From contig CAZVIQ010000001.1 of assembly GCA_964626795.1 (NCBI GenBank), forward strand, positions 3,713 to 67,712: 64,000 nt of DNA, in the 5' to 3' direction. Source of the DNA: RGIG1840 sp964626795. GTDB taxonomy: Bacteria; Bacillota_I; Bacilli_A; RF39; UBA660. The position numbers and the translations under genes were made by a program. The notes under the pieces were generated by a model. It saw only the letters and a list, made by a program, of their open reading frames with translations. It made no database searches and was not told the DNA's origin. Below, one piece after another: positions 15,305-24,360 of this stretch (position 1 is its first letter; the number at the start of each line of letters is the position of its first letter).

Positions 15305-16150
15305 ATGATTCAAAAAAGTTATGAAAAAAGTGATTATGGTAATTTATATATAATTCCAACTCCTATAGGTAATATGGAAGATATTACTATTAGAGCGCTT
15401 AATATATTAAAAGAAGTAGATATAGTGCTGGCTGAAGATACAAGAGTAACAAGTATTCTTTTAAATAAATATGAAATAAAAAAGAAACTGGTTTCCTGTC
15501 ATAAATTTAATGAAAACAAAATAAAAGATCGTATAATAGCTGAATTAAAAGAAGGTAAAAATTTAGCATTAGTAACAGATAGGGGAACTCCTTTAATAAG
15601 TGATCCTGGTTCAGTTATAGTTGATTCTGCAATAAAAAATAATATTAATATTATTGCATTACCCGGACCGAGTGCATTACTTCCTGCATTAAATATGTCA
15701 GGAATTAGTTCAGAAAGATTTATTTTTTATGGATTTTTAAGTAGTAAATCTTCTGAAAGTAATAAAGAATTAAAAATGTTAAGTGAAATAAAATTTACGA
15801 TTGTTCTTTATGAATCACCTCACAGGCTACAAAAAACTCTACAAAAAATGCTTGAAATACTCGGTAATAGAAAAATTTCTATTTCAAGAGAGATAAGTAA
15901 ACTGTATGAAGAGGTATTTAGAGGCACAATAGAGGAAGCTATTTCATTTTATAAAGAAGTAATGGGTGAAATAGTAATTGTTATTGAAAAAGCTACGGAA
16001 ACCACTTTAATAGATGATGATAAACTTTTAACAGAAGTAAAAAAACTAATTAAAGATGGTAAATCTAATAAAGATGCAATTAAAGAAGTATCTATTAAAT
16101 TTAACATTTCAAAGAATGTATTGTATAATATGTACGAAAAGGAAAAATAA
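15305..16150 (+). CDS. rsmI: 16S rRNA (cytidine-1402-2'-O)-methyltransferase RsmI
   Basis: RsmI methylates the ribose of C1402 in the ribosomal P site. The 281-residue protein has the tetrapyrrole-methylase fold signature LYIIPTPIGNMEDITIRAL near the N-terminus, AEDTRVTSILL, and the GTPLISDPGS loop. AGGAGG precedes the ATG. It follows trmN6 as yabC follows yabB in Bacillus. Its stop overlaps the pth start (TAATG). Confidence 0.95.
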   Translation: MIQKSYEKSDYGNLYIIPTPIGNMEDITIRALNILKEVDIVLAEDTRVTSILLNKYEIKKKLVSCHKFNENKIKDRIIAELKEGKNLALVTDRGTPLISDPGSVIVDSAIKNNINIIALPGPSALLPALNMSGISSERFIFYGFLSSKSSESNKELKMLSEIKFTIVLYESPHRLQKTLQKMLEILGNRKISISREISKLYEEVFRGTIEEAISFYKEVMGEIVIVIEKATETTLIDDDKLLTEVKKLIKDGKSNKDAIKEVSIKFNISKNVLYNMYEKEK

Positions 16151-16704
16151 TGAAATTAATAGTAGGTTTAGGAAATCCAGGTAAAGAATATGAAAATACT
16201 CGACATAACGTTGGGTTTTTGGCTGTGGATAACTATGCAAATATTAACAATTTAACAGCAAAAGAAAAATTTAATGGTTTATATTACGAAAAATTAGTTA
16301 ATAATGAAAAAGTAATACTTTTAAAACCGTTATCATATATGAATTTGTCAGGTTCAGTTGTTAGAAAGTATGCCGAATACTTTAAAATAGAAGTAGATGA
16401 TATTCTTATAATTTATGATGATATGGATTTTGAGACTGGCGAGTTTAAAATAAAACCTTCAGGTTCTTCAGCAGGACATAATGGAATTAATGATATCATA
16501 ATGAATTTAAATACAGAAAATATAAAAAGAATGAGAATAGGAATATCTAGAAAAAAAACTAACAAAATAAATTATGTAATAGGAAGAATTTCTAAAAAAG
16601 AAAAAGAATTATTAAATAAAGTTATTAAAATTTCTGGTAAAGTAATAGATGACTTTATAACTATGGATTATAATGATTTAATGAATAAATATAACAAGAG
16701 GTAA
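16150..16704 (+). CDS. pth: Peptidyl-tRNA hydrolase
   Basis: Pth releases peptides from prematurely dropped peptidyl-tRNA. The 184-residue protein has LIVGLGNPGKEYENTRHNVGF at the N-terminus (catalytic His in RHN), KPLSYMNLSG, YDDMDFETG and SSAGHNGI, all family hallmarks. It overlaps rsmI by one base, and mfd begins two bases after its stop with an AAGAGG site, so pth-mfd are co-expressed as in Bacillus. Confidence 0.96.
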   Translation: MKLIVGLGNPGKEYENTRHNVGFLAVDNYANINNLTAKEKFNGLYYEKLVNNEKVILLKPLSYMNLSGSVVRKYAEYFKIEVDDILIIYDDMDFETGEFKIKPSGSSAGHNGINDIIMNLNTENIKRMRIGISRKKTNKINYVIGRISKKEKELLNKVIKISGKVIDDFITMDYNDLMNKYNKR

Positions 16705-16706
16705 AT

Positions 16707-19700
16707 ATGGGAAAACTATGTAATAATTTATTTGACTTTAAAGTAAGTAACGGACTTAAAATATCTGTTACAAAAAACGAAATATATAATCAACTATTGT
16801 TATATATCTTTTTTTCTGTACAAAAAAACATACTTATTCTTACACCTAACTTAAACGAAGCAAACAGAGTATATAATGATTTAAAAACTTATACAGATGA
16901 TATTTATATTTTTCCAGAAGATGATTTTTTAACTAAAAAAGCTATAGCAAGTACCCCTGAACTATTATTTATGAGATTAAAATTATTAAATAATATAAGC
17001 AGTGAAAAAAATAAAATTGTTATATGCCATTTAAACAGTTTTTTAAAGAAACTGGAGAACCCTAATAAATATAAAAACAGAAAAATTAAACTTGAAAAAA
17101 ACAAAAAAATAAATAGAAAAGAATTTGTAGAAAAATTACTTGAAATTGGTTATAAAAAAGAGAGTTTAGTAACAAATACTGGTGAATTTTCTCTTAGAGG
17201 ATTTGTACTTGATATATTTCCGATACAAGAAGAGAGACCTTTTAGAATAGAACTTTTTGATGATGAGATAGAAAATATTAAAATATTTGATGAAAACACA
17301 CAAATGTCGTTAAAAGATGTTTTTGAAGTAAATATTTTGCCTATTAGTGAAGAATTTGATAGCAATAACTGTACTATAATTGATTATTTAGATAATCCTT
17401 ATTTAATTATGGTTGATCATAATCAAATAATAAATTCTGAAAACACTTTAAAAGAGCAAATTAAATATTACGATGAAAGTTTAAGTAACTATTATTTTTT
17501 TAAAGACATAAAAAGTGAGAATAATATTTATATAGACTTAATAGATAATACCTTGAAATATGACTATGTTTTTAATGCTGAGGAAACTAAAAATTATAAT
17601 GATGATATTGAAGCGTTTTTACAAGATATATCTAGTAAAAAATCCGCATTTCTTTTTTCAGATGTTGAAATTTTGAACAACGAAATAATAAAAAAAGATA
17701 TTAAAATAAAAATAATTAAAGAAAAATTAAATAAAGGCTTTATATATAATAATGTGTACTTTTTTTCATCAAACGATTTAAAAAGAGAGTCTTACAAAGC
17801 CTCATATGATACAGGATATAAACTTGGAAAAAGAATAACTAGTATTGATAAACTTGAAAAAGGAGATTATGTAGTTCATAAAGTAAGTGGTATTGGTGTC
17901 TATATGGGTATTTCCACAATAACTAAGAATAATTTAAAAAAAGACTATATATTAATAAAATATAAAGGTAATGATAAATTATATTTACCGGTAGAAGATA
18001 TTAATAAATTATATAAGTATTCTTCTAAAGAAGGTGCAAAACCTAAAATATATAGTTTAAATAGTGGAGAATGGGAAAGAACTAAATTAAAAATAAAAGG
18101 TAAGATAAAGGAACTTACAGAAGAACTAATTAAAATATATAAGGCAAGAAATATTGCCTCAACTTTACCTTTTAATATTTCTGATCCTATAGAAGAAGTG
18201 TTTGCTAATGAATTTGAATATGAACCTACAGCTGATCAAATTAAAAGTTTTAATGAAATTAAAAGAGATATGGAAGGGTCTAAACCTATGGATAGACTTC
18301 TTTGTGGAGATGTTGGTTACGGTAAAACAGAAGTTATTTTTAGAACAATGTTTAAAGCAGTTATAAATGGTAAACAGGTAATGTATTTATGTCCAACTAC
18401 ATTATTATCACATCAGCAATATGAATCTGCACTGAAAAGATTTAAGAATTTTGGAGTTAATATTGCAGTTTTAAATAGATATACAACGCCTAAAGAAGTA
18501 AAAGAAATATTATTTAAACTAAAAGAAAAGAAAATAGATGTTTTATTTGGTACTCATAGGTTATTAAGTAATGATGTAGAATTTAACGATTTAGGATTAC
18601 TTGTAATAGATGAAGAGCAGAGATTTGGTGTAGCGCATAAAGAAAAGATGAAGAAATATAAAGACAATGTGCATGTTTTATCTGTTTCAGCGACACCTAT
18701 TCCAAGATCATTACAGATGTCCTTAGTAGGTATTAGAGACTTATCGCTTATAGAAACACCTCCTAAAAACAGATATCCTGTTCAGACATATGTTATAAAT
18801 TATGATGAAATGATAATAAGAGAAGTTATTTTAAAAGAAATAGCTCGTAATGGTCAAGTATTTATTCTGTATAATAAAATAGAAAAGATGCCTTCGCTTG
18901 TAGAAAAGTATAGAACTTTTGTGCCAGAAGCTAAAATTGAATATGCTCATGGTGCGATGAACAAGGAAAAAATTCAAGATGTTATGTTTAGATTTACAAG
19001 TGGAGAATTCAATGTTTTAATAAGCACTACAATTATTGAAAATGGTATTGATATACCAAACGCTAACACTATAATAGTAGTAGATGCAGATCTTTTCGGT
19101 TTAGCTCAGCTTTATCAAATAAGAGGAAGAGTCGGTAGAAGCGATAGAATTGCATATGCTTATTTAATGTATAATAAAGCCAAATTACTTACAGAATCAG
19201 CTGTAAAGAGGCTTGATGCAATAAAAGAATTTACAGATCTCGGAAGTGGATATAAGATTTCAATGAGAGATCTTAGCATCAGAGGTGCTGGAGATTTACT
19301 TGGTAGAGAGCAGGCAGGATTTATTGATTCAGTTGGAGTGGATTTATATCTTGATTTAATTAATGAAGAAATAAATAACGTAACAGAAGAACTAGAAGAA
19401 AAAACAGTAAATTTAGATGATGTCGAAACACATATAAACGGAAACTATTCAAACGATGACGATATTATAATTGAACTTCATAAAAAAATAAATAATGTAA
19501 ACTCAAGAAATGAACTTATACTGCTTGAAAATGAAATAAAAGATAGATTTGGTAAAGTTGATGAATTGATAAAAGATTATATTTATCAAGAATATTTAGA
19601 AAAATTAATAAATAAACTTTCAATTGAAGTAATGACAAATGATAATACAAAAATAACATTAAAAATAAAAGATAATATATATAAAAATCTTATTATTGAA

Positions 19701-19859
19701 GATTTATTTGTAAAATCAACGCAAATAAATTCTAAATTTAACTTTATATATAGAAATAATTATATAATGTTATCAATACAAAAAAATAATTTAGAAAACA
19801 AATATATATATTATTTATTGGAAGTTATAGAATACATAGAAAAAGAGATAAACAAATGA
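16707..19859 (+). CDS. mfd: Transcription-repair coupling factor Mfd
   Basis: Mfd displaces RNA polymerase stalled at lesions and recruits UvrA. The 1050-residue protein has an N-terminal UvrB-like module and the CarD-like RNA-polymerase-interacting domain (GDYVVHKVSGIGVYMG, near residue 390). The helicase core has Walker A GDVGYGKTE (from residue 534), DEEQRFGV, SATPIPRSL and the translocation motif region GQVFILYNK. It is over 100 residues shorter than B. subtilis Mfd, mainly in the N-terminal and C-terminal parts. Its TGA stop sits inside a terminator shared with ppa. Confidence 0.96.
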   Translation: MGKLCNNLFDFKVSNGLKISVTKNEIYNQLLLYIFFSVQKNILILTPNLNEANRVYNDLKTYTDDIYIFPEDDFLTKKAIASTPELLFMRLKLLNNISSEKNKIVICHLNSFLKKLENPNKYKNRKIKLEKNKKINRKEFVEKLLEIGYKKESLVTNTGEFSLRGFVLDIFPIQEERPFRIELFDDEIENIKIFDENTQMSLKDVFEVNILPISEEFDSNNCTIIDYLDNPYLIMVDHNQIINSENTLKEQIKYYDESLSNYYFFKDIKSENNIYIDLIDNTLKYDYVFNAEETKNYNDDIEAFLQDISSKKSAFLFSDVEILNNEIIKKDIKIKIIKEKLNKGFIYNNVYFFSSNDLKRESYKASYDTGYKLGKRITSIDKLEKGDYVVHKVSGIGVYMGISTITKNNLKKDYILIKYKGNDKLYLPVEDINKLYKYSSKEGAKPKIYSLNSGEWERTKLKIKGKIKELTEELIKIYKARNIASTLPFNISDPIEEVFANEFEYEPTADQIKSFNEIKRDMEGSKPMDRLLCGDVGYGKTEVIFRTMFKAVINGKQVMYLCPTTLLSHQQYESALKRFKNFGVNIAVLNRYTTPKEVKEILFKLKEKKIDVLFGTHRLLSNDVEFNDLGLLVIDEEQRFGVAHKEKMKKYKDNVHVLSVSATPIPRSLQMSLVGIRDLSLIETPPKNRYPVQTYVINYDEMIIREVILKEIARNGQVFILYNKIEKMPSLVEKYRTFVPEAKIEYAHGAMNKEKIQDVMFRFTSGEFNVLISTTIIENGIDIPNANTIIVVDADLFGLAQLYQIRGRVGRSDRIAYAYLMYNKAKLLTESAVKRLDAIKEFTDLGSGYKISMRDLSIRGAGDLLGREQAGFIDSVGVDLYLDLINEEINNVTEELEEKTVNLDDVETHINGNYSNDDDIIIELHKKINNVNSRNELILLENEIKDRFGKVDELIKDYIYQEYLEKLINKLSIEVMTNDNTKITLKIKDNIYKNLIIEDLFVKSTQINSKFNFIYRNNYIMLSIQKNNLENKYIYYLLEVIEYIEKEINK

Positions 19860-19871
19860 TTTATCTCTTTT
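19841..19871. terminator. Bidirectional terminator between mfd and ppa
   Basis: Perfect 12-bp arms AAAAGAGATAAA (19841-19852) and TTTATCTCTTTT (19860-19871) surround a 7-base loop. Both stop codons of the convergent genes lie within the hairpin, an extremely compact arrangement. Confidence 0.9.
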
Positions 19872-20352
19872 CATATCTTTCTAATGATTCTTTAATTAAC
19901 TGTATAGCTTCTTTTTTTCCATAAAACTCACCAATTTTTACATCAACATTCTGAAGTTTTTTGTAATTTTCGAAGAAATCTCTAATTTCTTCTTTTTGGT
20001 GTTCTGGAATATCTTCAAGGTTATTTATGTGATCAAATCTAGGATCCTTATCTATTACTGCAATAACTTTTTCATCATTATCTCCACGATCAATAACTTT
20101 TAAATATCCTACAACTCTTGCATCTATTACACACCCTGGAAAAGTAGGATATGAGCTAATTACTAGAATATCTAACGGATCTCCATCTAGAGCTAATGTA
20201 TTATCAATAAATCCATATTCGCCAGGATAAGTTAAGGCAGAGTATAATACTCTATCTAATTTAATCTTACTAGAACCTTTTATTATTTCAAATTTGTTTT
20301 TAGTTCCTATAGGTATTTCTACTATAGCTTCAACTACGTATTTTTCATTCAT
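19861..20352 (-). CDS. ppa: Inorganic pyrophosphatase (family I)
   Basis: This enzyme hydrolyses pyrophosphate, pulling biosynthetic reactions forward. The 163-residue protein carries the family I signature: E20-like KNKFEI, YPGEYGFI, and the metal-binding DGDPLDILV. DRGDNDEKVIAV and the K-rich FFENYKKL are also present. Bacillus itself uses an unrelated family II enzyme, so a family I enzyme here is a lineage marker. It lies on the minus strand in an otherwise plus-strand region, convergent with mfd. Confidence 0.96.
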   Translation of the reverse strand: MNEKYVVEAIVEIPIGTKNKFEIIKGSSKIKLDRVLYSALTYPGEYGFIDNTLALDGDPLDILVISSYPTFPGCVIDARVVGYLKVIDRGDNDEKVIAVIDKDPRFDHINNLEDIPEHQKEEIRDFFENYKKLQNVDVKIGEFYGKKEAIQLIKESLERYEKR

Positions 20353-20455
20353 TTTTATTCACCACATTTAAAGTATAATTTTTATATATTTAAAAGTCAA
20401 TAAAGGAAGTATAAAAACTCGTTTTATAAGTAAACTAAACATTAGGGTGATATAT

Positions 20456-20971
20456 ATGAAATCAACAGGTATAACAAGAAAAATTGATGAACTTGGCAGA
20501 ATTGTAATTCCAAAAGAGATAAGAAAACATTTAAATATAAAAGACGGTGAAGAATTAGAAATATTTACAGAGGAAGATACTATAATTTTAAAGAAATATT
20601 ATAGAATTCTTGGAATGAAAGAAAAAGCAAATAACTTAATTGAGATATTCTACAAATATTTAAATGGTAATATAGTGCTAACCGATAGAGAAAAAGTAAT
20701 ATTTTCTTTTCAAAAAAATATTGAAAGTAATAAATTGTCAAATAAGTATTTATCTTTGTTAGAAGAAAGAAAAAAAATAAGTTCTTTAGAAAATCAAAGT
20801 TTAGAAATAACCAAGGAATACGCTGAAAATAAAAAATATATATTTTATCCTATAATAACCAACACCGACTTACTTGGGAGTCTTTTATTTATTAAAGATA
20901 TTATCAGTGAAAATGATGCTCTTATTTTTAATATATTATATGTATTAATTAAATATGAACTTGAAAACTAA
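20456..20971 (+). CDS. spoVT: Stage V sporulation protein T
   Basis: SpoVT is an AbrB-type forespore regulator that modulates sigma-G-dependent genes. The 171-residue product begins MKSTGITRKIDELGRIVIPKEIRK, the swapped-hairpin DNA-binding domain, followed by a GAF-like C-terminal domain. That layout separates SpoVT from the shorter AbrB. The ATG at 20456 has AGGGTGA upstream; a GTG at 20447 lies within that site. Located near mfd as in B. subtilis. Confidence 0.92.
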   Translation: MKSTGITRKIDELGRIVIPKEIRKHLNIKDGEELEIFTEEDTIILKKYYRILGMKEKANNLIEIFYKYLNGNIVLTDREKVIFSFQKNIESNKLSNKYLSLLEERKKISSLENQSLEITKEYAENKKYIFYPIITNTDLLGSLLFIKDIISENDALIFNILYVLIKYELEN

Positions 20972-21006
20972 TTAGATTTTAAATATATAGTTATGTTAAG
21001 TTAAGC

Positions 21007-21035
21007 TTGAAAACACAAGGATTTAATGTTATAAT
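21007..21035 (+). promoter_or_regulatory. Promoter of the T-box dut-metG transcript
   Basis: TTGAAA (21007-21012), a 17-base spacer and TATAAT (21030-21035) give a strong vegetative promoter with an expected start near 21042, just ahead of the T-box leader. Confidence 0.8.
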
Positions 21036-21041
21036 CTTGTA

Positions 21042-21244
21042 CATATATAAAGCAAAGAAAAAGATTGTAAATATTGATTCTTATCATAGAGAGCTTCAGA
21101 AGGTGAAAAGAAGTTAAGAAAAGATATATTGAGTATGGCTTTGGAGTTTTATCGTACATAGGCGTTAACTGTTTAAGAGTGTGATTATTCACGAATTAAG
21201 GTGGTACCGCGGAGATATCTTCGTCCTTTGATTCGTGTTTTTAT
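21042..21244 (+). ncRNA. T-box riboswitch leader, methionine specificity
   Basis: The leader contains a stem I with AGAGAG and a distal GGTGAAAA loop, then the specifier loop GAGTATGGC with ATG as the specifier codon. The T-box AAGGTGGTACCGCG follows at 21198-21211, and a terminator (arms CACGAAT 21190-21196 and ATTCGTG 21231-21237) precedes TTTTT. The antiterminator uses the T-box bulge to read uncharged tRNA. The same position in the lysS T-box of this window carries AAA, supporting the specifier assignment. It controls dut and metG together. Confidence 0.92.
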
Positions 21245-21255
21245 TTGGAGGAAAT

Positions 21256-21750
21256 ATGAGAAAATTTGAAAAGATTAGTTTTGAACAATTTAAAAAAGAT
21301 ATATGTGATGATAAAAATACATATGAAACATATAATTTGCCAAAGAGGCAAACCAAGTTCAGTGCGGGTTATGATTTTGAATCTTTAATAGAAACTGTAT
21401 TAAAACCTAATGAAAGTGTTAAAATTCCTTTAGGGATTAAAGTTTCAATGTACGAAGATGAAATGTTAATGCTTTTAGTAAGAAGTAGCATGGGATTTAA
21501 ATATAATGTACGAATGTGTAATCAAGTTGGAATTATAGAAAGTGATTATTATAATAACCCTGATAACGAAGGACATATGTTTATTAAGCTTCATAATCAC
21601 GGAAAAGAAGATTTTATCATAAAAAAAGGTGATAGAATATGTCAGGGTATATTTGTTAAGTTTTTAACAGTAGAAAACGAAGAAAAAATAAATAATATAA
21701 GAGCCGGTGGTTTGGGCTCAACTAATAAAGGAGAAGAAAATGGAAAATAA
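21256..21750 (+). CDS. dut: dUTP diphosphatase
   Basis: This enzyme hydrolyses dUTP to dUMP, keeping uracil out of DNA. The 164-residue trimeric-type enzyme shows motif I SAGYD, motif II RSSMGF, motif III QVGIIESDYYN and the C-terminal glycine-rich motif V RAGGLGST. GGAGG is placed nine bases before the ATG at 21256. It is the first gene behind a methionine T-box and overlaps metG by eleven bases, so dUTPase output appears tied to methionyl-tRNA charging. Confidence 0.94.
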   Translation: MRKFEKISFEQFKKDICDDKNTYETYNLPKRQTKFSAGYDFESLIETVLKPNESVKIPLGIKVSMYEDEMLMLLVRSSMGFKYNVRMCNQVGIIESDYYNNPDNEGHMFIKLHNHGKEDFIIKKGDRICQGIFVKFLTVENEEKINNIRAGGLGSTNKGEENGK

Positions 21751-23284
21751 AAAATTTTATATAACAACGCCTATATATTACCCAAGTGCAAACTTTCATA
21801 TAGGGCATTGTTATACTACAATAATTGCAGATGCACTTGCGAGATATAAAAGATTAGATGGTTATGATACTTTCTTTCTAACAGGTACGGATGAACATGG
21901 ACAAAAGATACAGAAAAAAGCTGAAGAGGCGGGCGTATCTTCACAGGAATATGTTGATAAAATAGTTGAAAATGCTAAAGATTTATGGAAAAGTCTTGGT
22001 ATTACATACAATAAATTTATAAGAACAACAGATGAAGAACATATAAAATGTGTTCAAAAGATATTTACCAAGCTTTATGAACAGGGAGATATTTATAAAG
22101 GAGAATACAAAGGATTATATTGTACTCCTTGTGAATCTTTCTGGACTGAAAGTCAGCTGATAGAAGGAAAGTGTCCTGACTGTGGAAGAGATGTTCATGA
22201 AGTGACAGAAGAAGCTTATTTTTTGAAACTTTCAAAATATCAAAAAAAATTAGAAGAATTTCTTGAAAAGAATCCGACATTTATGGAACCAGCATCAAGA
22301 AAAAACGAAATGATAAATAACTTTATAAAGCCTGGTCTTGAAGACTTATGTGTGTCAAGAACTAGCTTTGATTGGGGTATACCAGTAGAGTTTGATAAAA
22401 AGCATGTTGTTTATGTTTGGATAGATGCGCTTTCTAACTATATTTCAGCATTAGGATACTTAAGTGATAATGATGAATTATATAGAAAATACTGGCCTGC
22501 GGATTTGCATTTGGTAGGTAAGGAAATAGTAAGATTTCATACTATAATTTGGCCTATTATGTTAATGGCTTTAGATTTACCTTTACCAAAGCAGGTATTT
22601 GGACACGGATGGTTAATTATAGATGGTGGTAAGATTTCTAAAAGTTTAGGAAACTATAAAGATCCAAGAGAATATATAAAAGAATACGGCGTAGATGCAC
22701 TTAGATATTTTGCTTTAAAGGAAGTTCCGTTTGGAAATGATGGTAACTTTAGCGAAGAAGCACTTATTGATAGAACAAATGCTGATCTTGCGAATATATT
22801 AGGAAATCTTGTAAACAGAACGATTGGAATGGTTAATAAATACTTTGATGGTATTGTTCCAAGCGGTGATTATAAAGAAACGATTGACGAAAACCTAATA
22901 AACAAAGCAATAACTTTAAAACAAAATGTTGATGAACATATTGAAAAATTAAATGTTGGTGATGCTTTAGAAGAAATTATTGATTTATGTAGAAGTTGTA
23001 ATAAATATATAGATGAAACTGAACCTTGGGTTTTAGCAAAGGATGAAAGCAAGAAAAACAGGCTAGGGACTGTGTTATATAATTTACTTGAATCAATTAG
23101 AATAGTTGCGACTCTACTAGAAGCTTTTATACCAGCTACTGCAGAGTCAATATTTAATCAATTGAATTTAAAAGTAGAAGATTTCACCAATGTTAATAAA
23201 TTTAATGTTATTAACATCGGAAATAAACTTAATGATCCAAAAATTTTGTTTAATAGAATTGATAAAAAAGAAAAAAATATATAA
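21740..23284 (+). CDS. metG: Methionine--tRNA ligase
   Basis: This class I synthetase charges tRNA-Met. The 514-residue protein has the HIGH-equivalent HIGHCYTTI near the N-terminus, a zinc-knuckle insert with CTPC and CPDCG, and KISKS at residues 298-302. It ends after the anticodon-binding helices and lacks the C-terminal tRNA-binding (EMAP-like) domain of the about 660-residue Bacillus enzyme. The start at 21740 follows GGAGAAG. Control is through the upstream T-box. Confidence 0.96.
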   Translation: MENKKFYITTPIYYPSANFHIGHCYTTIIADALARYKRLDGYDTFFLTGTDEHGQKIQKKAEEAGVSSQEYVDKIVENAKDLWKSLGITYNKFIRTTDEEHIKCVQKIFTKLYEQGDIYKGEYKGLYCTPCESFWTESQLIEGKCPDCGRDVHEVTEEAYFLKLSKYQKKLEEFLEKNPTFMEPASRKNEMINNFIKPGLEDLCVSRTSFDWGIPVEFDKKHVVYVWIDALSNYISALGYLSDNDELYRKYWPADLHLVGKEIVRFHTIIWPIMLMALDLPLPKQVFGHGWLIIDGGKISKSLGNYKDPREYIKEYGVDALRYFALKEVPFGNDGNFSEEALIDRTNADLANILGNLVNRTIGMVNKYFDGIVPSGDYKETIDENLINKAITLKQNVDEHIEKLNVGDALEEIIDLCRSCNKYIDETEPWVLAKDESKKNRLGTVLYNLLESIRIVATLLEAFIPATAESIFNQLNLKVEDFTNVNKFNVINIGNKLNDPKILFNRIDKKEKNI

Positions 23285-23373
23285 ATATGTAAATTTTTGT
23301 CAAATTAAATAAAACAAATGAAAATAAGTTGAAATAAAAAGCAATAGTTGTTATAGTAACTTCGGAGAGAAAT

Positions 23374-23556
23374 ATGAAAAAGATTAGTACTTTTAGTAGT
23401 AAAGGTAGTATGAAGTTTCTATTAAGTTCACTTATCGTAATAATAATAGCTATTGTTTTTATATTAACTGAACAAAGTAACTTAAGTAATTATATTTTTA
23501 TATGCAGTTTGTCTTATTACATTATAGTAATTTTATATTATAAATTTATGAGTTAG
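23374..23556 (+). CDS. Small two-helix membrane protein, unknown
   Basis: This 60-residue reading frame has GGAGAG seven bases before its ATG. It contains two hydrophobic stretches (about residues 13-31 and 40-57) after a short basic N-terminus. It sits between metG and tatD with only ten bases to tatD, so it is probably co-transcribed with tatD. No family is recognised. The good ribosome binding site and tight spacing favour a real gene. Confidence 0.55.
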   Translation: MKKISTFSSKGSMKFLLSSLIVIIIAIVFILTEQSNLSNYIFICSLSYYIIVILYYKFMS

Positions 23557-23566
23557 GAAGTGTTTT

Positions 23567-24322
23567 ATGTTTGTCGATACTCATGCTCACGTCTATAATG
23601 AGACATATGATGATGTTGAAGAAGTAATTAAAAACGCAAAAGAAGCGGGTATATTTAAAATAATTAATTGTGGGGAATCAGTAAATTCTTCAAAAGAAGT
23701 TGTATCATTATGCAAAAACAATGATGCTTTTTTATGTACAGTGGGAATTCATCCGGAATATGCAAATAAGACAACAGAAAAAGATATTAATAAAATTGAA
23801 AAGCTTTTGCAAACTGGTATCCCTATTGCAGTTGGAGAAATTGGTCTAGATTATCATTATGAAGATTTAGATAAAGAAAAACAGAAAGATTTATTTAAAA
23901 AACAGTTAGATTTAGCAGCAAAATATAAACTTCCAATTATCCTTCATAACAGAGAGGCAACAAATGATATAATTACAATATTAAAAGAATATAAACTTAA
24001 AGGAATTTTTCATTGTTTTTCTGGGAGCAAAGAAACAGCAAAAGAGATTATAGAAATGGGTTATTATTTAGGAATTGGTGGATTAATTACTTTTAAAAAT
24101 TGTAAGTTAATTGATTTGTTAAAAGAGATAGGCATAGATAATATCGTACTTGAGACTGATTGCCCCTTTCTTACTCCTGAACCTTTTAGGAAATATAAAA
24201 ACGAGCCAAAATATATTAAAAATATTGCAGAATTTATTGAGATAAATGTAAAAATAAATATTGAAAATTTGGCATATATTACTAATAGAAATATTGATAG
24301 AATTTTTGACATTAAACTATAA
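23567..24322 (+). CDS. tatD: TatD-family metal-dependent DNase
   Basis: This is a 251-residue TIM-barrel hydrolase with the metal-binding DTHAH at residues 4-8, GIHPEY, AVGEIGLDYHY, HNREA, FHCFSG and a late ETDCPFLTPEP motif. TatD enzymes act as 3'-5' exonucleases in repair or nucleic-acid turnover. It lies downstream of metG as yabD does in B. subtilis. AGGAAG precedes the ATG. Confidence 0.94.
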   Translation: MFVDTHAHVYNETYDDVEEVIKNAKEAGIFKIINCGESVNSSKEVVSLCKNNDAFLCTVGIHPEYANKTTEKDINKIEKLLQTGIPIAVGEIGLDYHYEDLDKEKQKDLFKKQLDLAAKYKLPIILHNREATNDIITILKEYKLKGIFHCFSGSKETAKEIIEMGYYLGIGGLITFKNCKLIDLLKEIGIDNIVLETDCPFLTPEPFRKYKNEPKYIKNIAEFIEINVKINIENLAYITNRNIDRIFDIKL

Positions 24323-24360
24323 ATATGATATAATTATTTCTACCTAAGAGGTGAAAAATA

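Noticed and set aside
19423..19430. Spo0A box TGTCGAA inside mfd
   Set aside because: A lone heptamer in coding sequence with no partner heptamer or nearby promoter.
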